Source: Umezawaea sp049997955 (GTDB lineage Bacteria > Actinomycetota > Actinomycetes > Mycobacteriales > Pseudonocardiaceae). From it: a DNA stretch of 64,000 bases. Positions within the stretch are counted from its first letter, which is position 1; every line of letters begins with the position of its first letter. The notes below the pieces were generated by a model, which was not told the origin of the DNA, searched no databases, and saw only the letters and a list, made by a program, of their open reading frames with translations. This document shows positions 45,492-54,728 of the stretch, in pieces. Where the stretch lies: NCBI GenBank assembly GCA_049997955.1, contig JAEBDY010000023.1, forward strand, positions 38,924 to 102,923, in the 5' to 3' direction. The translations under genes and the position numbers were made by a program.

Positions 45492-48400
45492 ATGCCGCGT
45501 CGTGAACGCCCGCTGGATGTGGGCGACAGCCCGTTGTTGAGATTCGCTGCCGATTTGCGCGGGATCCGGGAGAAAGCCGGGAGCCCGCCTTATCGGGAAT
45601 TAGGCGCGGTCGCCCACTACTCGGCCGCGACCCTGTCCGACGCCGCGGGCGGGCGGAAGCTGCCGAGGCTCGCGGTGACGCTCGCCTACGTCCGCGCGTG
45701 CGGCGGCGACCCCGTCGAGTGGGAGGCCCGCTGGCACGCCCTCGCGGCCGAGCTGAGCGCCGCGCAGGAGCCGGGCGACGGCGACGCGGGCTCGCCGTAC
45801 GTGGGGCTGGCGGCGTTCCAGCCCGAGGACAGCGCCCGGTTCTTCGGCCGCGAACGGCTGGTCGAGGAGGTGCGCGCCCGGCTGGCCGACCACCGGTTCG
45901 TCGGCGTGCTCGGCGTGTCCGGCGCGGGCAAGTCGTCGCTGCTGCGGGCAGGCCTGCTGCCGGGGTTGCGCGCGGTGCTGTTCACGCCCGGCGCCCGGCC
46001 GTTGCGCGAGCTGGCACGGGTGCTCGCCGAGCACCCGCCCGGTGACGAGCTCGTGGTGGTGGTCGACCAGTTCGAGGAGGTGTTCACCCTCTGCCGCGAC
46101 GAGTCCGAGCGCGCCCGGTTCATCGACGCGCTGCTGGCCGAGGCGGAGTCCGGCGATGGGTCGCGCCGGGTCGTGGTGGGGATCCGGGCCGACTTCTACC
46201 ACCGCTGCGCGGCGCACGCGGGGCTCGCGCGGGCGCTGGCGGAGGCGCAGGTCGCGGTCGGCCCGATGAGCAGCGACGAGCTCCCGCAGGCCATCATCAA
46301 ACCCGCGGTCCAGGCCGGGTGCACGGTCGAGGGGCCGCTGCTGGCCAAGATCGTCGCCGACGCGACCGGGCAGGCTGGGATGCTGCCGCTGGTGTCGCAC
46401 GCCCTGCTGGAGACCTGGCGCCGCCGCCGCGGCAACGCGCTGACGGTCGCCGGGTACGAGGCGTCCGGCGGCATCCACGGCGCCATCGCGCAGACCGCCG
46501 AGCAGGTGTACACCGCGCTCGACCCCGGCAGGCAGCGGCGGGCCAGGCAGATCCTGCTCCGCCTGATCACCCTCGGCGAGGGCAACGAGGACACTCGCCG
46601 CCGTGTGCCGTGCGGCGAGCTGGACGACGACCCGGACACCGCCGCCGTGCTGGACGCGCTGGCCCGCGCGCGGCTCGTGGCGCTGGACCGGGACTCCGTC
46701 GAGATCGCCCACGAGGCCCTGATCAGGTCGTGGCCGCGGCTGCGCGACTGGCTGGCCGAGGACCGCGCCGACATCCGCGTCCACCGGGGCCTCACCGAGG
46801 CCACCGCCGCCTGGGAGGCCGTGCGGCGCGACCCCGGCGCGCTCTACCGGGGTGTCCGGCTCGCGGTCACCGGCGACTGGGCGAAGCGGCACGCCGACGA
46901 CATGACCGCGCACGAGCGGTCGTTCCTGGACTCCAGCAGACACGCCGAGGAGCTCGACCAGGCGCTGCGCCAGCGCCGCAACCGCCAGCTGCGCTGGCTC
47001 ACCACCGCGCTGTCCGCGCTGCTCGTGGTGGCCGTCGCCGTCACGTTCGTGGCCGTCCGGCAACGCCAGGACGCCATCGACGAAGGCCGGGTCAGCACCT
47101 CGCGGCAGCTCGCGGCCGAGGCGGAGACGCTGGCGGGCAAGGACGTCGCCCGTGCGATGCGCGCGAGCCTGGACGCCTACCACAGCCACCCCACCGTCGA
47201 GGCGCGCAGCGAGGTGCTCAGCCTCGCCTCGCGGCGCGACTACCAGGCACTCCTGCCCTCGCCGTCGGACGTGCGCACGAAACCGGCGTTCACCCCGGAC
47301 GGCCACCTGCTCGCCGCGCCCGGCGCGCCGGGGCACGTCGACCTGTGGGACGTCGCCGACCACACCCGCCGCACCGAGCTGACCGGCTCGTTCGGCCAGG
47401 TGCTGGTGGTCGCGGTCAGCGTGGACGGCGCCCTGCTCGCGGCGGGCACGGAGGACGGCGAGGTGCTGATCTGGCGGCTGGCAGACCGGTCGCTGGTAGC
47501 CCGTGCCGCCGCCTCGCCCATGCCGGTCCGCGAGCTGCGGTTCAGCCCCGACGGCCGGATGGTCGCCGTGGCGGACGCGGACGCTACCCGGCTGCTGGGC
47601 ACCGGGGACGCCAGGCTGGTGGCTGCGCCGGGAGCCGGCGCGGGGTCGGGGTCGCTGGCGTTCAGCCCGGACGGGACGACGCTGGCGTTCACCGACGGTG
47701 GAGGGGTCGTGCTGTGGGACCTGCGCACGGGCGCCGCCGTCGGTGCCCTGCCCTCACCGGAGGGCCTGCTCGGCTCGGTGGCGTTCAGCCCGGACGGCCG
47801 CACGATCGCCACGGCCGGAGCAGGGCGGTCGGTGCGGCTGTGGGACGCGGGCACCCGGCAGCGGGTGGCCGACCTCGAGCACGTGGACAGCGTCGCCCAG
47901 GTCGAGTTCGACCCGACCGGCGGACGGCTGTTCTCGGTCGACATCGGCGGCACCGTGGTCGTCTGGGACCTGGCCCGCAGGGCCCGCGTCGGCCAACTGC
48001 TGCGGAACAAGAACCACGGCGTCGGCGGCGCCGTGGTCAGCCCGGACGGCCGGTTCATCGCGGGCAGCAGCAAGTCCGGCTTCCTGCTCTGGGACCGGAC
48101 CCGCGTCCCGTTCATCGGCCACGTCGACACGGTCAGCGGGGTCGCGTTCGACCCGGTCAGCGGCAACGTCGTGAGCAGCAGCGCGGACGGGTCGCTGCTG
48201 GTCTGGGACCGCGAGACCCGCGCCCCGCTGAGGTCCAGGCCGGGCGGCGGGACGTCGTCGCTGGAGACGCGCGGGCCGTGGTTGAGCCCGGACGGGCGAT
48301 GGGTGGTCGCGGCCTACGGGAGCAAGGTGGTGCTGCGCGACGCCGCCACGTTGGCCGAGGTCAGGACGGTGCTGGACGGGCACGCGGTGGAGAAGGCGGT

Positions 48401-49067
48401 GTTCAGCCCCGACTCGCGGACGCTGGCCCTGATCGTGGACGCCAGGACCGTGCGGTTCGTCGACGTCGAAACCGGGAGCTACCGCGACCGGACCGTGGAC
48501 GGCGACGGGGCGCTCGACCTCAACTACAGCCCGGACGGCCGTTCGCTGGCCGTCGCGACCGTGCGCGGCCGGGTCCTGGTCTGGGACACCGAGACCGACG
48601 AGGAGGTCGTCGTGGCTGAGGACGGGCACGCGTCGACCGTCGTGTTCAGCCCCGACGGGACGGTCCTGGCCGCCACCACCTACCACGACGGCGCCGGGCG
48701 GGTGGTGCTCTGGGACGCCGCGACCCACCGGCGGACCGGGGAGCTGACCGACCCCGGCGGTCGGTTCAGCCTCCTCGCCTACAGCCCCGACGGTCGGCTC
48801 ATCGCGACCTTCGACCACGACGACACGGTGACCCTGCTCGACGCCGCCACGCTCACCCGGTGGGCGGTGCTGTCCGGGCACACCGGGCCGGTGACCGACC
48901 TGGCGTGGAGCCCGGACGGCACGCTGGCGAGCGCGAGCCGGGACCTGACCGTGACGCCGTGGACCACCGACGTGCAGGTCGCGCTCGGCGAGCTGTGCCG
49001 GGCGCTGGCGTCCGACTTCCGCGACGGGGGAGCGCCGCCCGCGGCGTGCACCGGTCTGACTTCCTAA
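45492..49067 (+). CDS. HTH-nSTAND-WD40 regulatory ATPase
   Basis: The second ATG (MPRRERPL) is chosen because GGGG stands 12 bases upstream; an ATG three codons earlier lacks a binding site, and the long open frame further upstream is only the antisense of the NRPS. The 1191-residue protein has an XRE-like helix-turn-helix (10-75). Its nSTAND NTPase has Walker A GVSGAGKSS at 141-149 and Walker B LVVVVDQFEEVF near 190. A transmembrane segment follows at about 498-520, and then a WD40 propeller region with many 'FSPDGRxxA' blades. Such membrane-tethered, SARP/AfsR-related proteins often act as cluster-situated regulators. Divergence from the NRPS and co-orientation with P450, aminotransferase and glycosyltransferase support that role. 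Confidence 0.88.
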   Translation: MPRRERPLDVGDSPLLRFAADLRGIREKAGSPPYRELGAVAHYSAATLSDAAGGRKLPRLAVTLAYVRACGGDPVEWEARWHALAAELSAAQEPGDGDAGSPYVGLAAFQPEDSARFFGRERLVEEVRARLADHRFVGVLGVSGAGKSSLLRAGLLPGLRAVLFTPGARPLRELARVLAEHPPGDELVVVVDQFEEVFTLCRDESERARFIDALLAEAESGDGSRRVVVGIRADFYHRCAAHAGLARALAEAQVAVGPMSSDELPQAIIKPAVQAGCTVEGPLLAKIVADATGQAGMLPLVSHALLETWRRRRGNALTVAGYEASGGIHGAIAQTAEQVYTALDPGRQRRARQILLRLITLGEGNEDTRRRVPCGELDDDPDTAAVLDALARARLVALDRDSVEIAHEALIRSWPRLRDWLAEDRADIRVHRGLTEATAAWEAVRRDPGALYRGVRLAVTGDWAKRHADDMTAHERSFLDSSRHAEELDQALRQRRNRQLRWLTTALSALLVVAVAVTFVAVRQRQDAIDEGRVSTSRQLAAEAETLAGKDVARAMRASLDAYHSHPTVEARSEVLSLASRRDYQALLPSPSDVRTKPAFTPDGHLLAAPGAPGHVDLWDVADHTRRTELTGSFGQVLVVAVSVDGALLAAGTEDGEVLIWRLADRSLVARAAASPMPVRELRFSPDGRMVAVADADATRLLGTGDARLVAAPGAGAGSGSLAFSPDGTTLAFTDGGGVVLWDLRTGAAVGALPSPEGLLGSVAFSPDGRTIATAGAGRSVRLWDAGTRQRVADLEHVDSVAQVEFDPTGGRLFSVDIGGTVVVWDLARRARVGQLLRNKNHGVGGAVVSPDGRFIAGSSKSGFLLWDRTRVPFIGHVDTVSGVAFDPVSGNVVSSSADGSLLVWDRETRAPLRSRPGGGTSSLETRGPWLSPDGRWVVAAYGSKVVLRDAATLAEVRTVLDGHAVEKAVFSPDSRTLALIVDARTVRFVDVETGSYRDRTVDGDGALDLNYSPDGRSLAVATVRGRVLVWDTETDEEVVVAEDGHASTVVFSPDGTVLAATTYHDGAGRVVLWDAATHRRTGELTDPGGRFSLLAYSPDGRLIATFDHDDTVTLLDAATLTRWAVLSGHTGPVTDLAWSPDGTLASASRDLTVTPWTTDVQVALGELCRALASDFRDGGAPPAACTGLTS

Positions 49068-49105
49068 CACGGGAACGTTGTACGACGTCGAGCTCCCGGC
49101 GTCGA

Positions 49106-49127
49106 ACGACAAAGTCGGAACAATAGG
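49106..49127. promoter_or_regulatory. Second copy of the shared motif, upstream of P450-2
   Basis: Matches the motif in the NRPS/nSTAND promoter at 18 of 22 positions (ACGACAA, GTC, ACAAT and GG conserved, same spacing). It lies 138 bases before the P450 start and just after the nSTAND stop, with another TGTACGAC at 49079-49086 as in the first promoter. Confidence 0.5.
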
Positions 49128-49265
49128 ACTGCGAATTCGGAGGAAATGGTAGGAGCAGGTCGTTGCGGGCTCGCTCGAAGCTGTGCCAGCATCTGCGTCG
49201 ATGCGGTCGACAATGTCCCGCATTCTCCTCTTGCGACTTCGGCGAATGCCTTGGAGTGATCTGCT

Positions 49266-50465
49266 GTGGAAACCGGGAGCACAATGCGGTCGATCCCGAC
49301 CGCGCGCAGTTGTCCGTTCGACCCGCCGGACGAGTTGGGCCGGGCTCGGGAGGTCGCGCCGATCAGCCGGTTCTCCTTCCCCGACGGGCACCTCGGGTGG
49401 ATCGCCACCGGCTACGCCGCCGTCCGCACCGTGCTGACCGACCCCAGGTTCAGCCACCGCGCGGACCTGGTGCGGCCGACGCTCGCCATGGACCGGGTGG
49501 AGATCCCCGAGGTGCTGCCCGGCATGTTCACCCGGCTCGACCCGCCGGAGCACACCAAGTACCGGAAGCTGCTCACGTCCGAGTTCACCCCGCGGCGGGT
49601 GAAGGAGCTGGCGCCGCGGATCGAGGAGATCGCCGAGTCGCTGCTCGACGAGATGGAGCGCCAGGGCCCGGAGGCCGACCTGCTGCGCTCCTACGCGCTG
49701 CCACTGCCGTCACTGCTGATGTGCGAGGTGCTCGGCCTGCCCTACGCCGAGCACGACCGGTTCCAGCACGACTCCGACACCCTGTTCGACCTGAGCGCGT
49801 CGGAGGAGGACACCGTCGCCTCCTGGCTGTCGATGATCGACTTCCTGAGCACGGCCATCAAGGCGAAGCACGAGCAGCCCACCGACGACGTGCTCGGCAG
49901 GCTCGTCGCGAGCGGTGAACTGGACGACGACGAGTTGGTCACCGTGGCGATGATCCTGCTGATGGCGGGTCACGAGACGACGTCGAACACGTTGACGCTC
50001 GGCGTGTTCGCACTGCTGGAGCACCCCGAGCAGCTCGCCGCGCTGCGCGCCGACCCGGTACTGGTCGACAACGCCGTCGAGGAGCTGCTGCGCTACCTCA
50101 CGGTCAGCCACATCGGCCCGGTGCGCACGGCGATCGAGGACGTCGAGGTCGCGGGCACGCTGGTGAAGGCGGGGGAGTCCGTGACGATGTCGCTCGCCGC
50201 GGCCAACCGCGACCCCGTGCGGTTCCCGAACCCCGACGTGCTGGACCTGTCCCGTTCGGCGGCCGGGCACCTGTCGTTCGGCGGCGGCGTACACCTGTGC
50301 ACCGGCCTGCAACTGGCCCGCGCGGAGCTGCGGATCGGCCTCACCGCGCTGCTGCGCCGGTTCCCCTCGCTGCGGCTCGCCGTGCCCGCGGCGGAGGTCC
50401 CGCTGCGGGAGACGATGGTCGTCTACGGCACCCACAGCCTGCCGGTCACCTGGGACGTCGGGTGA
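49266..50465 (+). CDS. Cytochrome P450 (CYP), CYP105/107-like
   Basis: GTG start with GGAG about 9 bases upstream; an ATG six codons later is possible. The 399-residue protein has RLDPPEHTKYRKLL in the C-helix region, the I-helix LLMAGHETTSN, EELLRYL for ExxR, and the heme cysteine in LSFGGGVHLCTGLQLARAEL. Soluble class-I bacterial P450s of this kind hydroxylate or couple secondary metabolites. It is the first gene of the plus-strand tailoring set, and the aminotransferase GTG overlaps its stop. Confidence 0.92.
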   Translation: METGSTMRSIPTARSCPFDPPDELGRAREVAPISRFSFPDGHLGWIATGYAAVRTVLTDPRFSHRADLVRPTLAMDRVEIPEVLPGMFTRLDPPEHTKYRKLLTSEFTPRRVKELAPRIEEIAESLLDEMERQGPEADLLRSYALPLPSLLMCEVLGLPYAEHDRFQHDSDTLFDLSASEEDTVASWLSMIDFLSTAIKAKHEQPTDDVLGRLVASGELDDDELVTVAMILLMAGHETTSNTLTLGVFALLEHPEQLAALRADPVLVDNAVEELLRYLTVSHIGPVRTAIEDVEVAGTLVKAGESVTMSLAAANRDPVRFPNPDVLDLSRSAAGHLSFGGGVHLCTGLQLARAELRIGLTALLRRFPSLRLAVPAAEVPLRETMVVYGTHSLPVTWDVG

Positions 50466-51712
50466 CCAGCACCCTCGACGGACTGGCCCTGCACGGCGGG
50501 AACCCGGTGCGCACCCGGCCGTTCCCGGTGGCGACCGAGGCGGCGGGGCGCACGTTCGGTGCGGAGGAGAGCGCCGCGGTGCAGGAGGTGCTGGCAGGCG
50601 GCAGGCTCAACGCGCTCGGCGGCTCGCACGTCACCGGGCTGGAATCGGACGTGGCCCGGCTGCACGGGGTCGGCCACGCGGTGGCGTGCAGTTCGGGCAC
50701 GGCCGCACTGCACATGGCGATCGGCGCGCTCGACCCGAATCCGGGCGACGAGGTGATCACCACGCCGGTCACCGACTTCGGCACGATCGTCGCGATCCTG
50801 GCGCAGAACGCGGTGCCGGTGTTCGCCGACGTCGACCCGCTCACCGGCAACCTGAGCCCGGAAAGCGTTGAGCGCTGCCTGTCCCCGCGGACCCGCGCGA
50901 TCCTGGCCGTGCACCTGCTCGGCGCGCCCGCGCCCGTCGTGGAGCTGGCGGAGATCGCCCGCGGGAACGGGGTTCTGCTGATCGAGGACTGCGCGCAGGC
51001 GCTGCTCACCGTGGCCGCACCCGGTCGGCTCGCGGGCACGGTCGGCGACGTCGGCTGCTTCAGCCTCCAGCAGTACAAGCACATCACCTGCGGGGAGGGT
51101 GGGCTCGCCATCACCGACGACCCCGCGCTGGCGCGCCGGTTGCGGCTGTTCGGGGACAAGGGGCGGCCGCGCGACACGGCGGCCCGCACGCACCTGTCGT
51201 TCGGGATGAACTACCGGATGACCGAGTTGCAGGGCGCGGTCGCCAGGGTGCAGCTGGGGCGGCTCGGTGAGGTGGTCGAGCGCCGCAGGCGCACCGCGCA
51301 CCGGTTGGTCGAATCGTTGCGCGGCCTGCCCGGCGTCGGTCTGCCGAACGGGACCGGCCACAGCTTCTGGTCGTTCCCGCTGGTGCTGGACCCGGCGCTG
51401 GCCGGTGGCGAGAACCTGCGCTGGGCGTCCGCGCTGCGGGCGGAGGGGATCCTCGCCGAGGGCAGGCTGTTCGACCACCCCGCCTACGTCTCGCCGGTGC
51501 TCGCGAACGGGCGGATCTACGGCGACTCCACGTTCCCGCTGTGCAGCCCACCGGCCAGGAAGGACTGGAGCTACGGCCCCGGTCTGTGCCCGGTGGCCGA
51601 ACGGCTGCTCGCCACGACGTTGCTGGTCCTGTTCTGGAACGAGAACTACACCGACGCGGACGTCGACGACATCAGCACGGCCGTGCGCAAGGTGCACGCC
51701 GCCCTCACGTGA
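50462..51712 (+). CDS. DegT/DnrJ/EryC1/StrS-family PLP aminotransferase
   Basis: GTG start overlapping the P450 stop. The 416-residue protein has the sugar- or cyclitol-aminotransferase features: AVACSSGTAALHMAIGAL, EVITTPVTDFGTIVAIL, DCAQA with the PLP aspartate, and SLQQYKHITCGEGG with the Schiff-base lysine. The long C-terminal region after FGMNYRMTELQGAVA is typical. These enzymes transfer an amino group from glutamate or glutamine to a keto-sugar or keto-cyclitol. Next to a glycosyltransferase it suggests an amino-sugar or aminocyclitol unit, although no dTDP-sugar synthesis genes are in the window. An AHBA-synthase-like role is an alternative. Confidence 0.88.
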   Translation: MTSTLDGLALHGGNPVRTRPFPVATEAAGRTFGAEESAAVQEVLAGGRLNALGGSHVTGLESDVARLHGVGHAVACSSGTAALHMAIGALDPNPGDEVITTPVTDFGTIVAILAQNAVPVFADVDPLTGNLSPESVERCLSPRTRAILAVHLLGAPAPVVELAEIARGNGVLLIEDCAQALLTVAAPGRLAGTVGDVGCFSLQQYKHITCGEGGLAITDDPALARRLRLFGDKGRPRDTAARTHLSFGMNYRMTELQGAVARVQLGRLGEVVERRRRTAHRLVESLRGLPGVGLPNGTGHSFWSFPLVLDPALAGGENLRWASALRAEGILAEGRLFDHPAYVSPVLANGRIYGDSTFPLCSPPARKDWSYGPGLCPVAERLLATTLLVLFWNENYTDADVDDISTAVRKVHAALT

Positions 51713-51720
51713 GGAGAACC

Positions 51721-52902
51721 ATGCCCAAGCACGTCCTGTTCCTCAGCGCCCCAGCCTTCGGCCACGTGTTCCCGACGCTCACCATCGCCGAGGCGCTGGC
51801 GAAGCGCGGCCACCGGGTCGACTACGCCACCACCGAGCCGTTCGCCGGGTACGCCGAGCAGTCCGGCGTCGCCCCGCTCCTCTACGGCCCGTCGCTCGCC
51901 GTGATCCCCGCGGGGTTGAGCGACCACGCCGACACCACCGAGATCGTGCTGACCTGCATGCGCTTCTACGAGGAGGGCCTGCGCAGCGTCGACTCCGTCG
52001 AAGCACTCGTCGACGTTGCCCCGGACCTGATCGTCTTCGACCCCATGATGTACGGCGCGGCCGCGGTCCTCGGTCTCAAGTGGATGGTCCCGATCGTCCT
52101 GACCCACCCGAACCTCGCGTTCAACGGCACCGTCGACTGGACCGCGCCCCGCCGCGCCGAACTCCTCGCGGGCCCGCGAGGCGCCGAGGCGGCCGCGGTC
52201 GAGTCCGGTCTGCAAGACCTGTTCGTCCAGCACGGCATCGACGAAACCAAGCTGTACCAGCCCGACGACCTCGCCCTCGTCTTCGTCCCCAAGGAGTTCC
52301 AACCCCAGGGCGAGTCCTTCGACGACCACTACGCCTTCGTCGGCCCGTGCAACGACGGCACGGTCTTCCAGGGCGACTGGCACCCCCCGACTCCCGGCCG
52401 TCCCGTCCTCTTCATCTCGCTGGGCACCGTCCACAACGCCCGCCCCGACTTCTTCCGCCTCTTCGCCACCGCCTTTGCCGACCTCGACTGGCACGTCGTG
52501 GTCACCCTCGGCGGCTGGGCGGACGCCGACCTCGGCGAGCTGCCCCCCAACTTCGAGGTCCACCCCTGGATCCCCCAGCTAGCAGTCCTCGAACACGCCT
52601 CCGTGTTCCTCTCCAACGGCGGCCTCGGCGGCGTCATGGCCGCCGTCCAGCAGGGCACCCCGCTCCTGCTCGCCCCGGAGGTCGCCGAGCAGGACATGGA
52701 CGCCAGACAGGTCGTCGAACTCGGTCTCGGCCGCATCGTCGAGCTGTCCACCATCACCCCGGACGAGCTGCGCCGTGCGGTCCTGGACCTGGCCGCGGAC
52801 GAACCGACAGCGGCCAGGGTCCGCTGGATGCGCGACCGGGTGCTGGAATCGGGCGGTACGGCGCGGGCGGCGGACCTGATCGAGGCGAGGATGGGCGTTT
52901 AG
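51721..52902 (+). CDS. GT1 / MGT-type glycosyltransferase with altered donor motif
   Basis: ATG after GAGGAG, eight bases past the aminotransferase stop. The 393-residue protein has the GT-B fold with the acceptor-side catalytic histidine in FGHVFPTL and the donor-binding C-terminal half (FISLGTVHN, HPWIPQLAVLEHA, TPLLLAPEVAEQDMDARQV). The usual H-G-G, whose histidine contacts the sugar diphosphate, reads SNGGLGG. It probably glycosylates the NRPS product; the Asn could change donor preference or weaken activity. Its TAG stop coincides with the end of the following insertion element, so the present C-terminus may have been set by that insertion. Confidence 0.88.
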   Translation: MPKHVLFLSAPAFGHVFPTLTIAEALAKRGHRVDYATTEPFAGYAEQSGVAPLLYGPSLAVIPAGLSDHADTTEIVLTCMRFYEEGLRSVDSVEALVDVAPDLIVFDPMMYGAAAVLGLKWMVPIVLTHPNLAFNGTVDWTAPRRAELLAGPRGAEAAAVESGLQDLFVQHGIDETKLYQPDDLALVFVPKEFQPQGESFDDHYAFVGPCNDGTVFQGDWHPPTPGRPVLFISLGTVHNARPDFFRLFATAFADLDWHVVVTLGGWADADLGELPPNFEVHPWIPQLAVLEHASVFLSNGGLGGVMAAVQQGTPLLLAPEVAEQDMDARQVVELGLGRIVELSTITPDELRRAVLDLAADEPTAARVRWMRDRVLESGGTARAADLIEARMGV

Positions 52903-53772
52903 CCCAATACCGGTGACTTAAGGGTCGATCCGGTATCTCGGGTGCCCAGGAAGTGCCTGGATGCCACGGCCTGGACAGGTCAAGTCCGACACGGACACGC
53001 GGTGTTGGCGGGGCCGACGACGCGAGGGTCGTGGTATCGCAGGTGGCGGTTGTTGGCGATCGACGGCACGACCTTCGACGTGTCCGACACCCCGGACAAC
53101 ACCGAGCGGTTCGGTCGTCCCGGTAGCGGTCGTGCGGCGGCGCGGGGTGAGTGGTCGAGTACACAGTGGACCATCCCGCACGCCCCGAACACGACGTGCC
53201 CTACCGGTTGATCACCACGATACTGGATCACCGCAAGGCTCCCGCACGCGAATTGGCGGCGTTGTACTGCCAACGGTGGGAGATCGAGACCGCACTGGAC
53301 GAGCTCAAAACCCATCAATGAGGACCCGGACAGGTGCTGCGCTCACGCTCGGCCGACGGTGTCGAGCAGGAGGTGTGGGCGCATCTGCTGGTGCACTACG
53401 CGATCCGGTCGTTGGTGCACACCGCCGCGAGTGAAGCAGGTCTGGATCCCGACCGGTTGTCCCGCACCCGCACCCTGCCCCTGGCTCGCCGACAGACCAC
53501 CGCCCAAGCCGGGTTTTCCCCCTGACCGATTGACCGCCGCGCTGACCGGTGGAATCCGGGAGATCCTGGCCCGTCTGCTGCCGATCCGGCGGCGACGCGG
53601 CAATCCTCGAGTGGTCAAACGGAAGATGTCGCGCTTTCCACTCAACGCACTCGACACCGGGACTGGCCACTGCCCACCCGCGACCCCGCTGAGACAATCC
53701 GCATCGCACCGCCCTACCGAGCCGTCTCAGCCAACAAGCAGCACAAACGAACTTAAGTCACTGGTATTGGGC
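52902..53772 (+). mobile_element. Decayed IS4-type element with 21-bp inverted repeats
   Basis: GCCCAATACC-GTGACTTAAG at the left (52902-52922) is repeated in inverted orientation at the right (53752-53772) with one mismatch. Between them a plus-strand transposase is broken into several frames: LLAIDGTTFDVSDTPDN and ERFGRPGSGR; then PYRLITTILDHRKAPARELAALYCQRWEIE; then VEQEVWAHLLVHYAIRSL and a C-terminal KRKMSRFPL. Stops and a central deletion make it inactive. Confidence 0.85.
52950..53760 (+). pseudogene. IS4-family transposase, multiply frameshifted
   Basis: The DDE-region order AIDGTTFDV, YCQRWEIETALDELK, and QVLRSRSADGVEQEVW is that of actinobacterial IS4 transposases. An in-frame TGA follows DELKTHQ, another stop follows AGFSP, and about 100 residues between the first two blocks are missing. 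Confidence 0.8.
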
Positions 53773-53775
53773 CTA

Positions 53776-54110
53776 ACCCCTGGTGGAGTTGACGACACTG
53801 GTCGAGACCGGCGCGAGAGCCCTGATCGGCGCTGTCTGCGGTTCCACCTGCCAGGCGAGACGGACTACGCCAGGCGCCCGCTGCACCTTCTGACACCAGA
53901 CATGCTGGTCTTGTAGGACAAGGGCTTTGACAGCAACGTCTTCTCGCCCAAGTGCACGCCACCGGCGCGCAGATCCTGAGCCGGCTGCGTAACAGCCGAC
54001 GGACCCTGTCCTGGTCCATCTCGCCGACGGCTCCTATCCGTCGATGATCGGCGCTTTTCAACGCCTCCCTTTCCGTCAGCCTCGATCGTGATCGTTTCGC
54101 GGCTGCGCGA
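53776..54110 (+). pseudogene. Second IS4-type transposase fragment
   Basis: Frames contain ELTTLVETGARALIGAV-like sequence, GETDYARRPLHLLTPDMLVL, a stop, then DKGFDSN and LADGSY-type pieces. This is the catalytic middle of another IS4 transposase. It abuts the previous element, so two insertions decayed side by side. The remaining bases to about 54680 hold no gene; a TTGACA with TACGGT 18 bases on lies near 54463 and may be a promoter for the lyase. Confidence 0.6.
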
Positions 54111-54687
54111 ACAACCGGTGAGCCCTGTCGGCGAGCCGGACGTCGCGGCGATTCCCCCGACTCGGCTTCGAGGACCCGCCGGCCCCGCTTCGACGTCACC
54201 CGCCACGCCTTCGACGCCGGACATGATCCACCTGAGGTTTCGACGGCGAGCGGCTCGCCAGACGATCAGTAGACCTGGTACCGCTCCCAGAGGCCATGCC
54301 CAGGAGGGATTAGGCCGATCGGGGGTTATGCAATTTTCAGTTTCGCTTCCAGCCGCCTCATGAGGCCATGCGACCCTCCTGCTCAGGGCATGTCGGCAAC
54401 TGCGGAACTCAACTGGCGACAGGTGCGGCTACGGCGGGCTCCGAAACTTTTCGAAGCAGGTTCGTTGACATGGAGATATCGACCTTCGTACGGTCTGGCC
54501 AGCGCAGTTCGATTTCGGACGCTGCGGCGCAGTCGGTCTCCCAACAACGAATCACTTCCATCAAGGGCCGCAACGTCGCAGCCAGGAAAGCGCTTTCCAA
54601 GCAGGAGTGAGCGGACGAAGAGGTCCGCCGGCCTGGCGGCAACGCCGGCTCGTGCGCCAAGTCGAGCAGTACACACCACGGCCCAAT

Positions 54688-54703
54688 CTGGGAGCGCTCC
54701 CAG
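54688..54703. promoter_or_regulatory. Perfect CebR-type operator before the PL11 lyase
   Basis: The same 16-bp palindrome as upstream of GH30, CTGGGAGCGCTCCCAG, ending 25 bases before the GTG start. A repressor bound here would block transcription or early elongation. It ties the lyase to the same cello-oligosaccharide-controlled regulon although the two genes lie 27 kb apart. Confidence 0.85.
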
Positions 54704-54728
54704 ACAAGCAAGAGCGAATGGAGCAACG

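Noticed and set aside
54368..54610. Short plus-strand frame upstream of the PL11 lyase
   Set aside because: It lacks a ribosome binding site and any family match; the region more likely contains the lyase promoter.
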